A DNA stretch of 64,000 nucleotides, from contig NC_088308.1 in NCBI RefSeq assembly GCF_910592395.1, forward strand, positions 25,373,501 to 25,437,500. The letters run 5' to 3'. Of the stretch, positions 36,201 to 48,377 are shown piece by piece. Under the pieces are notes generated by a model. The model searched no databases. It was given only the letters and a program-made list of their open reading frames with translations, and was not told the origin of the DNA. Numbering within the stretch: the first letter of the stretch is position 1; the number at the start of each line of letters is the position of its first letter. Origin of the DNA: Lineus longissimus (Eukaryota > Nemertea > Pilidiophora > Heteronemertea > Lineidae). The translations under genes and the position numbers were made by a program.

Positions 36201-39190
36201 CTCAATAGCCTGTAGTCCTGATGAGGCTTTCACGTTGTAGTATTCTTTTATGTATTAAATCCTTAAATTGGCCAAAATTACTGTCTTTTATTTGTATCAT
36301 CACTTCCACACGATGGGCTTTTTCTTATTTGAATAATCTATATAGTTCCATGTACATTGTATGCACATTCCAAATTGCTTAAACATTTTTGAAAAAGTGC
36401 CACTGGATAAATGTTGGCGAAAAATGTATTTTGTGCAGCCACTTGATATACATGTCACACTGCGGTATTGTCATCAAGTACTCTGCTACCTGTCCTTGCT
36501 ACAATGATCCCACACGCTATGTAGCACATTTCTCAACCCCCGCCAACGAGGTAATAACAATGCTAACGATGGCTAACTATTCATCGATGTCACATTGTTG
36601 GCTATTCACGATGCGAACACCGCGTTTGATCAGTAAGGAGACGGCCGCCATTACTCAGTCAAAGCACGTTGATCATTAGTGAATCTGTTTCTGAATTGGA
36701 TATGGATGAACAGAAAAGGAAGCTGGGGGAAGGGAGGTGCATATATTATCCTGTTGGTACTAGATTTAGAAGGTGCTAAGTATTTGTCGCTTCAACATTG
36801 TACAGTTGTTTCACGGGGCACGTGAAGCAAGAATGCTGTCACCAATATTCACATTATGTTGGAGATAAGAGATAAATGAAAGGTCGGCAATGGGAAAAGA
36901 AGATACGTTCATAAAACTGGTGTACACTGTTCTTAGAAGGGCACTTGATTACCTAACACCGCTTCTTGATTCAGAATAAGTATCGGTGAATGAATTTTGA
37001 TCGATATTGAAGTAAGTGCTCTTCGCCGAGTTTTACTCTGAAATAGACATATGAGCTACACTGTAGGCCGGGTGGACAGAGAGAGAGTATGTTATGCAAT
37101 TTTATGCAAAGTTTCTGCCCTTTGATACTCTTCACCACGAATATTTATGTCGTCCTATGCAGTTTTGAATTCTATTTACATATTAAGATGTAGTTTTCAT
37201 CGATGTCTAGTATTAGAAATCGACTCACGTATATGAATACGAACAATTTCTATGTCAATCAGACGCCTTGTGTCTCTGTCCCGTTTTTTGTTGATCAAGT
37301 CGAGGACCTCCCAACTGATCAATCACCCTGTCATGTCCCTGCATCATAGACGTTATTTGAAGTCAATTCCTTGGGGTTTTTGAGGATTCCTTGTTTTCTG
37401 GAATCCCAAAATCTATGGCCTGTTTATTTTACATTGTAGTATATATACATGTGAAACCAGCCGGTGATACGATTGAAGTAATATGCAGTATTGAGTGAAC
37501 TTTATTCTTATATGGTGTGAAAACCTACCAGATGTCAACTGTGATAACCGCATCCAAAACATTTCTCGTCCACTCTGCGACGCGATAACACAGATCACGC
37601 CCATTGACAAGCCTCACAGTATCGGTTTTGAGAATGTAATTGTTACAACGTTAGTTGTTTTTCGATTCTCACGATATTAACACTATATGTATAGCAAAAA
37701 CAGAAGAAGATTTTTATTGGTGTCGATCAAGTTCTAGACAGGGAAAAGGAACTACCATTTCTCACTAGAATGGTGCGTGCGTGTCCCTATTCAAGATCCC
37801 TTGCCGTTCAACATATGACCCAAAGACAGAGTACACACTATCAAAACTGGGACGGTGTCTGAAGAAGGCATTCGTAGCAGTTTCTTGCCCCAACGTTGAC
37901 CCTGTGTGACAGCGGATATAGTCCCCCTGGAGTCATAGTCCGGTAGCATTGTATTTGACCAATTAAGCAGCATGATCTATTGTACCGCTAACCCTAACCA
38001 AAACATTTAGCAATGCGGGCTATTGTTACACGGACTATCAGCCCTAGGACTACTATCCCCGCCACACCTGCCTACGAGTAGTAATATGAAAATCTGCATG
38101 CTGCATGCATGCTTGGTAGCTTGGTTGTTTTCAGGCTAATGCATATCAAATTAATCCGTACGGTATGTTAGTAAAATTAACGCATTGACATGCGACTATA
38201 TTATGTATGCTTAGCAGTGAATTGACAGGTGAACACATTCCCTTACCCACTGCATCCGGGGGACGTACAGTCAAATAGGCCTAAATGGAGATGTCTATTC
38301 ATGGCAGTCATAATTTCATAATTGATCCCGCCAAATGAGGACACAGCTGCAACTTATTTGTGTTTGCGTCTAACTTACTACTAATTAACCACCAGACGAC
38401 ACATTTTATGGAGTCTGGAAAGCGCTCTCGGTTAATTGCTATAGGCCTCCATAAGTTATATATGTGGCAAATAATGATGTAGTTTCAACAAATTTCTTCA
38501 ATGAAACATGACTGTGGCAATGTCGTATTCACATGATTAAGGACTTGCAGATCCTTTGTGGTCAACGCTCAAGTTCGTTACATACCATGTAGTATTTATG
38601 ACAGCATTTATTTGACTTCTGATTGCAGATATGCCCTGCCAGCCAGGCATTGTCGTCAATAGCTGTAACTCTATAGTGACACCAATTAACAGCTATATTT
38701 ATTCGAATACAGTGCATGCATGCGTGGCTACCACTTAATACATGTATCCATATTTGGTATGACGTTTTTATAATAACGTCATATACGTTCACAACGATAT
38801 CGTGTAACAACACGCATATCACTTTACAACCAGCCATTCCTTATTGCAACAATACACATTAACCTTTGTATAGTTCTAAGATATTGATAATTGATAATTA
38901 ATTATTTGTCTCCTGGCCTTTGATGTAACTATCACTTTGGGTGTCAATATCTTGTTTTGGCAAATATCTGTCATGTTATTGGTCATCTTTACTAATTTTA
39001 TTCTTTCCTTCCATGAACCAACATTAGCAACTTGATCATCTAATGTATGTCTGTATTCGACAGTTTCACGCTGACGACCAGAAAAGACGGAGAAGATTGT
39101 TGTCCGAATTGAATTCGACTAATTTTCTTTGCCTTTTTTGCCTTGCTTGTAAAATGACAAATTGCATTTGGTTATCAACACCTTTCATTC
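33206..39190. other. Gene-poor region, no supported gene
   Basis: Only short open frames without domains are present. A TATATAAAT at 35407-35415 stands about 60-100 bases before two overlapping short frames (35464-35598 and 35510-35719), neither convincing. Part of this stretch may be intron of an unseen gene. Confidence 0.3.
38758..38783. repeat. Perfect 9-bp inverted repeat (hairpin)
   Basis: TATGACGTT at 38758-38766 pairs with AACGTCATA at 38775-38783 across an 8-base loop. Each arm contains the CRE half-site TGACGT. It may be a regulatory palindrome or a chance hairpin. Confidence 0.7.
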
Positions 39191-39194
39191 ACAG

Positions 39195-39312
39195 TATATA
39201 TAGTTAGCCGCTCCTCAGTTTTCAACAGTTCTAGGCAATCCATTAAAAGTCGTGTGTAGTCGTGATAAAGACATGATTGAGGTAAATGCTGAATGTTTGG
39301 ATGTCATTTCAA
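39195..39312 (+). promoter_or_regulatory. TATA promoter with possible short first exon
   Basis: TATATATAG at 39195-39203 is followed by CTCAGTT (39214-39220) and TCAACAG (39222-39228), the latter 29 bases from the first T. An ATG at 39273 opens 13 codons to a GTAAGC donor at 39313. The elements are in the right order, but no second exon was found. Confidence 0.25.
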
Positions 39313-39720
39313 GTAAGCTAAGTACCATATAATGCTCTGTGCTCTCATAGTTTGGCAAGAACTTGTCCCATCACAATTACATACATCATGAATTCATTCA
39401 CAAGCATCACATGAGGTGTATTTTACAATGGGGCTGCCAATACAATGATACTAGCTGAAATCGACGCCTGCGTTGTATCTCTGTCCGCTTATTATGTGCG
39501 CTGATGCCATCCTTCGTCAATTTGAGTCTTGCTCATACGAGAACCAACTGAGTTACCTGATTCCGACTTTGATCTGTAAAGCAATTATATGAAATGTTCA
39601 GATTTCATCAAGTTAAGGAGCGGCTTTTGTACACGATATTCAGTTCTCTGAAGTAAGCATTAATCATTTGCCGTCTTCCGCCAGAGACTGGGTATCTTCT
39701 TACAAATCACGGAAGAACCC

Positions 39721-39790
39721 CGCCAATTATATTATCAGTAATAACAGCCGTCGAGATTCAAAATGGCCGCTAAATGACGTCAGCGCCAAT
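39721..39790. promoter_or_regulatory. CRE, YY1-like and CCAAT cluster
   Basis: Within 70 bases lie CGCCAAT (39721-39727), AAAATGGCCGC (YY1-type, 39760-39770), a perfect CRE TGACGTCA (39775-39782) and GCGCCAAT (39783-39790). This combination resembles a compact TATA-less promoter or enhancer. It lies about 410 bases beyond the signal-peptide exon at 40203-40283 on the minus strand. Confidence 0.4.
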
Positions 39791-40202
39791 ACGGCCAGCA
39801 GCATAACAATATAACAATTCCCAGTTATCAGCAGGTGATATATGCTGAAGGTCATCCGTATCCAATGACAACGGTTGAGGCCGAAGCTGATAAAATGCAG
39901 ACGAATTCCGAATTGTGGTCTTGATTGCAAAAATCTCCATCTCAGGGCTTCAGTGTAATCACTGAACGTTTGATTGTGCGTTTTCATGTGAAATCACGGA
40001 GCGGTATTGACAGAGGAGATGTGTCCGCCTACTTGGAGGCTAAAGTCTGTTCAAAAGAAGTTCCTCCACTTCGTGGCTGATGGTCAAGCCCAGCGTATTG
40101 GCAGTACTCAAAAAACCTGACGAAGACGGCATCTTGAGTTTCACTACTTTCGACGGCCCTTGAAATTTCACATAACAATAATTGACAATAAGAAATCCTT
40201 AC

Positions 40203-40361
40203 CAAGAAGATGAAGAATGCACAACAAAAAAGTGCGTTTAAAAGCCGATTCTCTCGTACTGTATTAAAAACAACCTGTGTCATCTGGCATGAAAGCTTCC
40301 ATCAACTCATTCCGGCGTTATCCTGAGTGTTCAACACATTACAGTACCCAGTGACTTTATA
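40203..40361 (-). CDS. Possible first coding exon of a secreted or membrane protein
   Basis: On the minus strand TATAAAG starts at 40361. An ATG at 40283 opens 27 codons with a hydrophobic core (LLNALFCCAFFIFL) and ends exactly at a strong donor, GTAAGG, after 40203. The coding part is 40283-40203, phase 0. The hydrophobic stretch would serve as a signal peptide or anchor. Two short upstream ATGs lie between the TATA box and this start. The next exon is not identified. One possible coding frame further on (39940-39770, minus) is open for 56 codons but lacks a good acceptor. Confidence 0.3.
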
Positions 40362-40819
40362 CCGCTGTAAGACGGCAAAGAAAGCACTGAATGAGTAAAT
40401 AGACGACCCTGGTATCCTGGATACACACAGCATTGATTTGTGCAGTTTATTTTCTAACATAGCCTAGTGTCTGTGGTCTGTAGTTTGATCGATCCCATAG
40501 TTGGTGATGTTGCTCCATGATAAGTGGTCATAATGGTCTTTAAAAGAGCAGTGGTGATTTTCATCACGGTGGAGCAGGTCTGGCTGCAACCGAATGTTCC
40601 CATTCCGCTGATGATCGTATTCATCGGATTAACAAGGTTGTCGTTCAGGCAAGTCACCGAGAGTTTGGTACAATGACAGAATGGGCCGTGGTCATTATTT
40701 TCAATGATTTGCTGTTATGGTTCCACTTATTGGATAACTTTATAACCGAAGTAACCTTATTGTTCCTCTCACCAAAGATTGGCAATCATACCTTGTTATC
40801 ATAAAATAAAATATAGTGC

Positions 40820-40992
40820 TTCATCAGTACTTTAGTACGGCAGCATTATAGTGCCACTAAAGAAGAAGAAAAAAAGAAAAAATTTCTCGTAATAACGACT
40901 TTTAATCTTGTAATAACGACTTTCTTTCTCGTTATAACGACTTTTAATCTCGTAATAACGACTTTCTTTCTCGTTATAACGACTTTAAATCT
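40820..40992. repeat. Tandem TCGTAATAACGA-type repeat, probable transposable-element remnant
   Basis: From 40883 to 40992, five copies of CTCGTAATAACGACTTT or CTCGTTATAACGACTTT alternate at a 21-22 bp period, forming a 43-bp higher-order unit. The CTCGTTATAACGA form contains the palindrome CGTTATAACG. Just upstream lie a purine tract (AAGAAGAAGAAAAAAAG) and TACGGCAGCATTATAGTGCCACT. I recall closely similar modules dispersed in several animal genomes as non-autonomous elements; this is memory only. No coding capacity is present. Confidence 0.75.
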
Positions 40993-41596
40993 TTTCTTTA
41001 ACAATTTTTCTGGACTTGGAGTACTTTTTTCTCATTTATTTCATTTTACAATACAAAGCCTTGGTACCCTTTTCCAAACGTTTGTTCATGTGTATCAACA
41101 ATTTTGTTGATAGATGGATGTCCAATAGACAACTTGTGATGTTTCCTTTGTAAAGTTGCTTCTAAAACACGGGTCCCTCATTCTGCATTCCATCACTTTT
41201 TTGCCATTTCCTCGGTTTAGCTTCGTGCTGTTCAAAAGGAGCATGCCCGTGTATTGATCACACCGAGAAAATTAATAAAACGACGATGATGAAAAACAAC
41301 TTTGAGCAAAAATAAATCAAAGGTTATGTTATTGTTGCATCGGAGATGATGAATAGTATGCTCTTATCTCATAGCTAGCAGATACGGATGCGACAGAAGC
41401 TACAGTTATCTATGAAAAGCAGCAAAGGGCATTGCATTTTGTTCAACAATACACTACATGTAACTCTACTTTGATAAAACATGTCCGGTATAATAGGTTC
41501 ATTGTCGTACCAGTTATGAATAAATATTTGCCCGTGGGTACGTGTGCCTCGGTTTGAAAGCTTGGCGTGTTTCAGTATTTATCCTACATTTCCAAA

Positions 41597-41836
41597 ATGT
41601 CAACGAGGATCCCGGTAGCGCGTGGATACTCTGGTATTTCAAAGAAAGTTAGGGCCCAGCGTGGAATCGCCCAAGGCCAGTGCTTTACTGAAAACAGTAA
41701 TGATGAAAACAGTGGCGGACAAGGCGAGATGTATGATGAATGGCACGCAGTTCCAAAGGGAAATTTCACTTCCCTCTATCTCATCTTGAGTCTGGTCTTC
41801 ATACGACAGGTCGAGAAAGCGTTAGTTATTACTTGA
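41597..41836 (+). CDS. Hypothetical short ORF or first exon (79 aa)
   Basis: An ATG in an AAAATGTC context opens a frame beginning STRIPVARGYSGISKKVRAQ, polar and basic, followed by a glycine/asparagine-rich acidic stretch. The TRIP string fits an SxIP-like microtubule-tip motif, but that is a weak match. After about residue 55 the composition turns hydrophobic, suggesting read-through into an intron. No clear donor marks the end. The chance of a spurious frame is substantial. Confidence 0.2.
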   Translation: MSTRIPVARGYSGISKKVRAQRGIAQGQCFTENSNDENSGGQGEMYDEWHAVPKGNFTSLYLILSLVFIRQVEKALVIT

Positions 41837-44480
41837 CTGGTAAGAGAGAGTTAGGAAGCTCTCAAAAAAGAGAGTGTTTTGTTGTCGGATGTGCAAATGT
41901 GACGCCAAATGTTGCGTGCGACAACTCATAACAAGCTCATATTGGTGCACATTACCCGGAAACACGCCGTGACCGACATGCAGAGTAGCTAAAAATACGT
42001 ATTAGTTGGAATGATAACCAATTTAGTGCCATCATGACTATAATAAAAGTCGCTATCACGAATCACTGTCACCCGGAGTCTCCTAAGAGCAACAAGCCAA
42101 CCTCGCCCCGCTACTTCACTTCAGGTTGAATGTACATGTCATGTCATGAGCGTTCGGTAATGAATAATGGCTTATCCTTGCACGGTAATTGATCCAACTG
42201 GCTGACTGGCTTCATCATGAAGAATGAATGGGGCCAGTCTTTCTGACTATGAGATCAGCTGAAGGAAGATCGTATCGGTAGAAACCAATCTCGGCGTTCC
42301 CTATGGGTGAACCGACAGCTAGTGCAATGTACTCTTAGTTGGCGTGCGTAAATTGGTCTTAAGTGTTATTTTCGTTGCAAATTGCACGATGAGTAAGAGG
42401 GAGAAGGGTCAATTCATGAGATGACACGCAGTTTCGCTTCCATCTTCTTGGAGTTACCTTTCCTTCTGGCATGTTATGTACCAGCGAGAATTAACAAACA
42501 CTGAATACACATGTTCGGTCTAAGAAATAAAGAATTTTGAGCTTTTGTCACAAATATGCGTTTCGTAGAAGTGTTTCAGCGGGGTATTGGTATATTCATA
42601 CAATCCGTGGCGGCCAATAAATCTTACTTAAATTTTTCACGATCACATCCTCGTTGTTGAAGCAACCATTCGTCGAGCTGCTTCGTGGAAGATAAGTATT
42701 ACCGTATTGTCAAATGGATTGAGGTGACTTGGGTCGCCCTTATTATCTCATATCACGAACCAGGGGAGAGATAAGTCACACACGAAGCGAGGACATATTA
42801 GCTTAAGCTGTATCTCCTCCGATTGATATGAGAGATACTTAACCCATGAATCAATAGAAAATACTGCCCAGCTATCATGCAGTCAATACATTCCCGCGAG
42901 ATCGATACGATTAATCTGACTTGTGAGCAGTATCTGTCACTTTAATCGTATTTGAACAGGATGTATCTGTCTAATGACTGTGTGGTGTGCACCCTTCTTT
43001 ATTTCATGCCTCGTTGGGCTCAACGCGGGGACGCAGCGCTCGGATATTGACAGATTTCATCCGGTGGTGATCATCGCTGATTTGGTTTACTTTTGTATGT
43101 GTTCCCGTAGCTTATCGCATGTTGACGAGATTCATCAGATTGCTATCAGTCATGACTGAACTGATTTACTGGTGTCGTCAATGAAACCACATCAAGACTG
43201 CTGCATTTACCCAGTGAAGCAGAATATCTGGCTTTAAGGGAAACGAATTACTGAGACGCTACACCCAGATTTAAAGTGAATTAACTTTACTTTACTGTCG
43301 ACATAGCTAGTGGAATCAGTGGTCAGGATTAAAGGTGAATTGTATCAGGCTACTGAAGTGACGACAGAATAGCTTTATCAAAGGTAATCGCAAACAAGTG
43401 AAATCAAAGCAGAATCGAATAACGATCAAGATCTTTGTCAAATTACCCTGAGTCAAATAGCTGGTATATAGGCGAAATCATTCCATCTATACAGGTAAAT
43501 TCAAACCAGGTCCACAGCAGATTCTTGAGGCTGTAACCGATTTGGGCGATGTTTTGAATACTGTTAAAAAACCAATAATGCTTTAGCGAATATCTAATGT
43601 TCACTTCAGCTATAACTTCTTTCAATACCCTCGATTACCCCACACCAGATACCTCTGTCTATTGGTAACCAGGTCTTCATGGCCAACAGGTCTCTTCATG
43701 GCTCTGGATTGCTGAGCAAATTGAAGGCTGGCGTTACAACGTTACCTGGACAACAGCTATAAGAATATGTTGAAGTAAAGGGGTGTTGAATGAATATGTT
43801 GCGCAGGATCGAGACCATCACATCGATTTCAAATTATATATATTTTTGCCCTGAAATTCTACACATTTGGGCGGAGTGCAATGTTGACTGCCGCACATCT
43901 TCGTTTTAACTTCGTCATCAAATTGGCTGTGACTGCTACTTCAAACTATTTGAATTAAGCATCCATCATTTTTGCTTCAAACAACAAATTCCACCCCTTT
44001 TTTGTGTCAAGTGTAACTGTTGGTAATACAGATAGCCAAGCTATATTATATTGCAGGCTATAACCATTGCCGTCTCGATCGATTACCCCGTTACCTCGAA
44101 GCTGTCTTCCGTAAACCAATCAATTCATATCATCTTACATGGCTGACCTTCGAATAGTCAAACTACGTCATTGTATACAGTTTGAGCATTGGGGACACAA
44201 TGAAAACAGGCGAAGCACAGGAAGGCATGCCAGGAGACTGGCTCCTCAAGTTACATAGCTTTGCGATCGCTAACGAAGGAACTGTACAGCGTTACAGCAC
44301 TAAGTTTTGAAAAGACCAGGAACCATGCTTCGTATTTGGATATGGATTCTTTTTAAAACCACAAAACCACAGAAATAGAAAAATCAGTCTTTTCTGTTCG
44401 TCAGCGCCGGAAATATCACGAGACACAATCGTTACTAGAAACGCATTTACAATGCGTTTCTTAAGGCTAGTTGTCCAAGG
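41837..44480. other. Gene-poor region, nothing supported
   Basis: Short open frames only; none has a domain, signal peptide with donor, or splice partner. Confidence 0.3.
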
Positions 44481-45273
44481 AGTGAATGCGATGAAGCAGA
44501 AGAACGAAGATAAGATCCTTGAATGGCATTTTACTAAAAATGCGGTTAGAAAAAGACTTGGAGAAAACCAGCTGAGGTAATACAGACCAAGAGACACACG
44601 GCCTCTCTGAAAAGAGACAATGGCCTTTTCTTACCAACAGCTTACGATCATATAATTCACTACTACCATTGATCTGTCCTGTGTATGTGTCAATAACTAA
44701 TCCCCTCTTTGTGTGACACAACAACTGTGCTAGGGACAATGGATCATTTAGACCTGAAAATGCATAGTGTAGACTGTCCGAAACGTCGTAACAAAAACAT
44801 ATTCAAAGGAGAACCAAAGGAACTTGTGAGTGTAAAAAGAATGATATATTCACGAGCATCCCCTACCCCGTCCTTGGAAATACCTCTAATGAAACAACGT
44901 AAAAGTAATGATATCTGCAGTTCGTAAATACGTACTTTTTGAGGGACTGGCAAAAAATGTTAAACCACCTCGCCTTTATCCAGATGTGAATCTGAGGAAG
45001 CCTCTTTGCCATACGAAACGCAAAAAGAAGCGAATCAAAGGAAGCACTTTAGTTATTCTTGAGCAGTGAGATCTAGAGAAGAAGCTTCTTGCTTTATCAA
45101 CGGACACTGAAGGCGTGATGGGAGATCAAACTAGTCCAATGTACTTTGGATTGGGTCATACCAAAGGAAGAAGAAACGTTGGTCGACAATGGGCGCAGGT
45201 GCTCCTCAGTTCGCATCGTCTTTCCAACATTTTGTTGTTGTTCAAGATGGTTGGCACAACCTGCATGCCCTGA
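44472..45273 (+). pseudogene. Decayed coding sequence, family unknown
   Basis: Three protein-like segments lie in order. The first is about 44472-44576, encoding a stretch with KNEDKILEWHFTKNAVRKRL. The second runs from ATG 44739 to a stop at 44925 (KMHSVDCPKRRNKNIFKG). The third, in another frame, runs from 44893 to 45273 with one in-frame TGA at 45067 (KYVLFEGLAKNVKPPRLYPD, then SPMYFGLGHTKGRR). The composition is charged and balanced across the stop, which suggests a gene or transposon protein disabled by a frameshift and a nonsense change. It may alternatively be exons of a live gene (a GTGAGT donor sits at 44826), but the TGA argues against that. No family recognised. Confidence 0.3.
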
Positions 45274-46900
45274 GCAACTACCTTAGGTAACGCCTTGTAG
45301 ATGATTCAGACCTTCAGGTCTTGGGGACTTCCTCTCCAAGCTTTTGATAGCTCCTTGGCTTCACTAAAATAAACCGGAGATGGTACTCGGTCAGGTCACT
45401 GACGACGATGATTCCGCTCAGAAGTGCTCCTTCAGCGCAATGTTTTCGGTACTTCACCCAACGATTGAGCAGAGTATAGTTAGTTAAAGCATCGACCACG
45501 TCCAGACAACAATGCATTAATACCTCTACGGGGGTAATTGCCAGTCAGAGTATCCGTTCCGAGCAATGTTCGCCATGGTAGGCAAACCCACCTCCTGTAC
45601 CCAACCACACAGAAAGCGCCCGAGAGACTCTTGTGATAAAGCGACGATCGCAACTCATTAAAGCATTATTCCAAAGATGCCTTCGGTGCATTATTTTATC
45701 CCGAACCAATATGAGAAAGGTTTGTGAGGCGAGGGATGTGTTTTACAAAGCTAGGCGGATCAAAGGACATTGTCGTAATGAACTAGATGGATGCGCTAAA
45801 TGATGCGAAAGCACCGCAGGATTTGGTGGGAAATCTATATGGTACCGATGGATCTGTTGCAGATGCCGATGGATGTAATATCTCGGCGCGGTAGAGAACG
45901 GTGCTGATGGAATGATAGAATGAGTTCAAAGTTCCAATGCAAAGTATTGCAGATGTTAAAAGAGAACAGAGTAGATTCGTTTCTAATGGAAATGAGACAC
46001 ATTCTAAATCTTTTATGTGGATGACGTTATAGCTCATTGTTGTCATTGTTGTTGTTTACTTACTCAGTGGGAAGAAACCATGCGTAGGTTCTGCAAATTG
46101 AAAGATTTTGAGGTCAGATCAACCCACAGGCACACCAATTCCTGAAGATCAATGGCAAAACCGGTACCCGGCGTATATATTTGGACATAACCCAATATCG
46201 GCACTTGTATTCTCAAACGATGTCCAGTATCTGAACGCATCGTTCTCGAGAGTGTTCTGCCGACAGAAGTACGCTCTTGATGGTGTATGTTTAATGTATT
46301 CATTGCTCGATGATTCTTTAATAACGAGGTGGGAGGACACCTCAAACACTGACTTGATGTATATAAGGAAATGAAAAATATTGATCAGCAGTGGCCATAG
46401 GTTTGTTGGCGGTTAATAAGATCAGAGGTGTTTAAGAATTCTCTGATCCAATCTGGTGTGTTGGCGTATAGCGGATACATTAAGACATAAAGACATAACT
46501 TGTGACATGTCATGGAGAAAGCCATTATTGGTAGAGTACTCTAAGCTCTTTGTAACCTATCGGACATCGTTAATATCTTGGCAGTGTGGTTAGAATGAGC
46601 CGAGAGATACATGCTTAAGCACGTAGTTAACGCTCACTAGGAAAGCAAATAGGGTAGCTTCGACTGGAGGTGAACTTTTGTTGTTGCTGACAACCGCAGA
46701 TGTTTTCAGATTTTGGTATGTGGCTGCATAGAAGAATATCATGCTGACGATATCGGTCTATATCCGTCGACCATGTCAGTAGCGTAGCCCATCTCAAAGC
46801 GTCAGACCATCAGTTGACCCATACTCCGATATCTTAATCATCGCCATCGCCACTACATGACACGGTTTAGCCACCGGTTATCACTATCGGGCAAACTGTG
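45274..46900. other. Gene-poor region, no supported gene
   Basis: A frame at 46108-46374 without an early ATG has balanced composition but no domain and no clear acceptor. Nothing else stands out. Confidence 0.3.
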
Positions 46901-47560
46901 GGCGTAGTCGTTTGGGGATGATTACCTTCTGGATTAACCATAATTGGCTTGTTATCAACTTCATTATTATTTTTCATCCAAGTCTAGCGGTTGTGTGTGG
47001 GTTTTTAAGAAGAATAAGAAAGTGACTTTCCCAAAAGAAATGGTTGAAGTTGGCGATCTCGAGTGGGCAATGTTCCATGGACTATGTCCTGACAACATCT
47101 AATCTGTTTGTTGCCGTCGCCAGCATTAAATGAGTTGGTTATCAGACTAGCAGTGGGTTGTGGTAATGACACCAATCGTAGATGCCACGATGAGTCGCAT
47201 GGGGGAGGATTCCCTTAACAGTTAACAGTAAGTGGCTTGTTATCTACAAGAATGAATTTTCATCCAATGCAAAAACAAGACGGATATTGGTCGTGAGTGG
47301 GTGTAGTAATAGGATTTGGTTTAAAGTGACACCTGATGAGGAAATACATGTCTTTCCCTAAGGAGCGGTTGCATTGGCAACCCGTGTGGGAAGGGTATCA
47401 GTTGAACCATTCCTTGACAATCCCATAATCGGTTTGTGGGTGTCTCCTGTTAGGAAATGCTGAGGTGGTTTGGTACTATCAATTGATACTATGAGAGGCG
47501 TCACGTCATAATCTGTTGAATGATTGGTTCGTGATAGTACTACTGCTAAGGCTTATCGGA
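46900..47560. repeat. Highly diverged tandem duplication, unit about 300-400 bp
   Basis: Blocks recur in the same order. TGGCTTGTTATCAAC/TTTTTCATCCAA (about 46948-46981) matches TGGCTTGTTATCTAC/ATTTTCATCCAA (about 47231-47268). Then GACTTTCCCAAAAGAAATGG (about 47022) matches GTCTTTCCCTAAGGAGCGG (about 47349). The following AATCTGTTTGTTG region (about 47100) resembles AATCTGTTGAATG (about 47511). Spacing varies through indels. An old local duplication is the simplest reading. Confidence 0.5.
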
Positions 47561-48101
47561 TACTATTTCCAATTTCGGCTGGGAATGGTGGAGGTGTTTA
47601 CCGTGTTAGTTGCAAATGAAACATGCACATCGCAAGTCCCGTTAATCAGCATTGTATGAAGAAGAAATGATTATAAAGTACCTACCTTACTCTTGCAATT
47701 ATGTACAGTGTACCTGACTGGAATATTGAAGAATATCGGATTGTCTATAGTTCATTTCGCGTCCTTCCAGGAGTGGGTTTCGAGGGAGAATCAGAATTGG
47801 TTAACAAGGGTTGTGTATATTGTCTTCGTCTAACACGTACTATTGGAATCTATTGTACTGTGACTTTCTGTGTATGAGGACAATCACTTCCGTTACCCAG
47901 GTAGTGTATCATGGCAATTGCATTACATATCATTCTATCATAGTCTTTATCCAATCAGTTGCATACGCTTCATATCTTCATTGATTAATGCTGTATGAAC
48001 ATGTCGTAATCGATTAGCAGTAAAAACAGTGCTTACAAAGTCATTAGCGTGAAGTACGCTCATCTTCCGTGATTAGAAAAAGCTATCCCAATTACGCGGC
48101 A

Positions 48102-48377
48102 ATGAAATCAAGACGGTTTTGGGATTTAGTAGCCGGAGACAAGCTACAAGTCCCCGTCCACGAACTAACAATATCCCCGGGACTTGTCAATTTCCATGAG
48201 AAGCACCTTGAAAGACTTAACAAGGATAACTCTTATACAAACCGGTCTGGCCTAATGGTGAAATTCAAGAACGCTGTCACCAGAACAGTTCTTTCTGAAC
48301 AGACGCTGTCTGTCGTGATCCGGTCACTGGGAGGTTTCACCAGATGGCTTGCTGACTTCCCCAAAACTGCCTTATGA
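48102..48377 (+). CDS. Hypothetical ORF, 91 aa, unrecognised
   Basis: The ATG at 48102 sits in a GGCAATGA context. The frame is soluble and balanced in composition (RRFWDLVAGDKLQVPVHEL near the start, RSLGGFTRWLADFPKTAL at the end) and ends at TGA. The frame is open upstream to an AG at 48076, so it could also be an internal or last exon with that acceptor. Codon use looks less AT-biased than the flanks, which favours coding history, either a gene exon or a transposon fragment. No domain recognised. Confidence 0.35.
   Translation: MKSRRFWDLVAGDKLQVPVHELTISPGLVNFHEKHLERLNKDNSYTNRSGLMVKFKNAVTRTVLSEQTLSVVIRSLGGFTRWLADFPKTAL

Noticed and set aside
46108-46374. 88-codon frame with balanced composition
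   Set aside because: It begins at a TTG, has no convincing acceptor and matches no domain.
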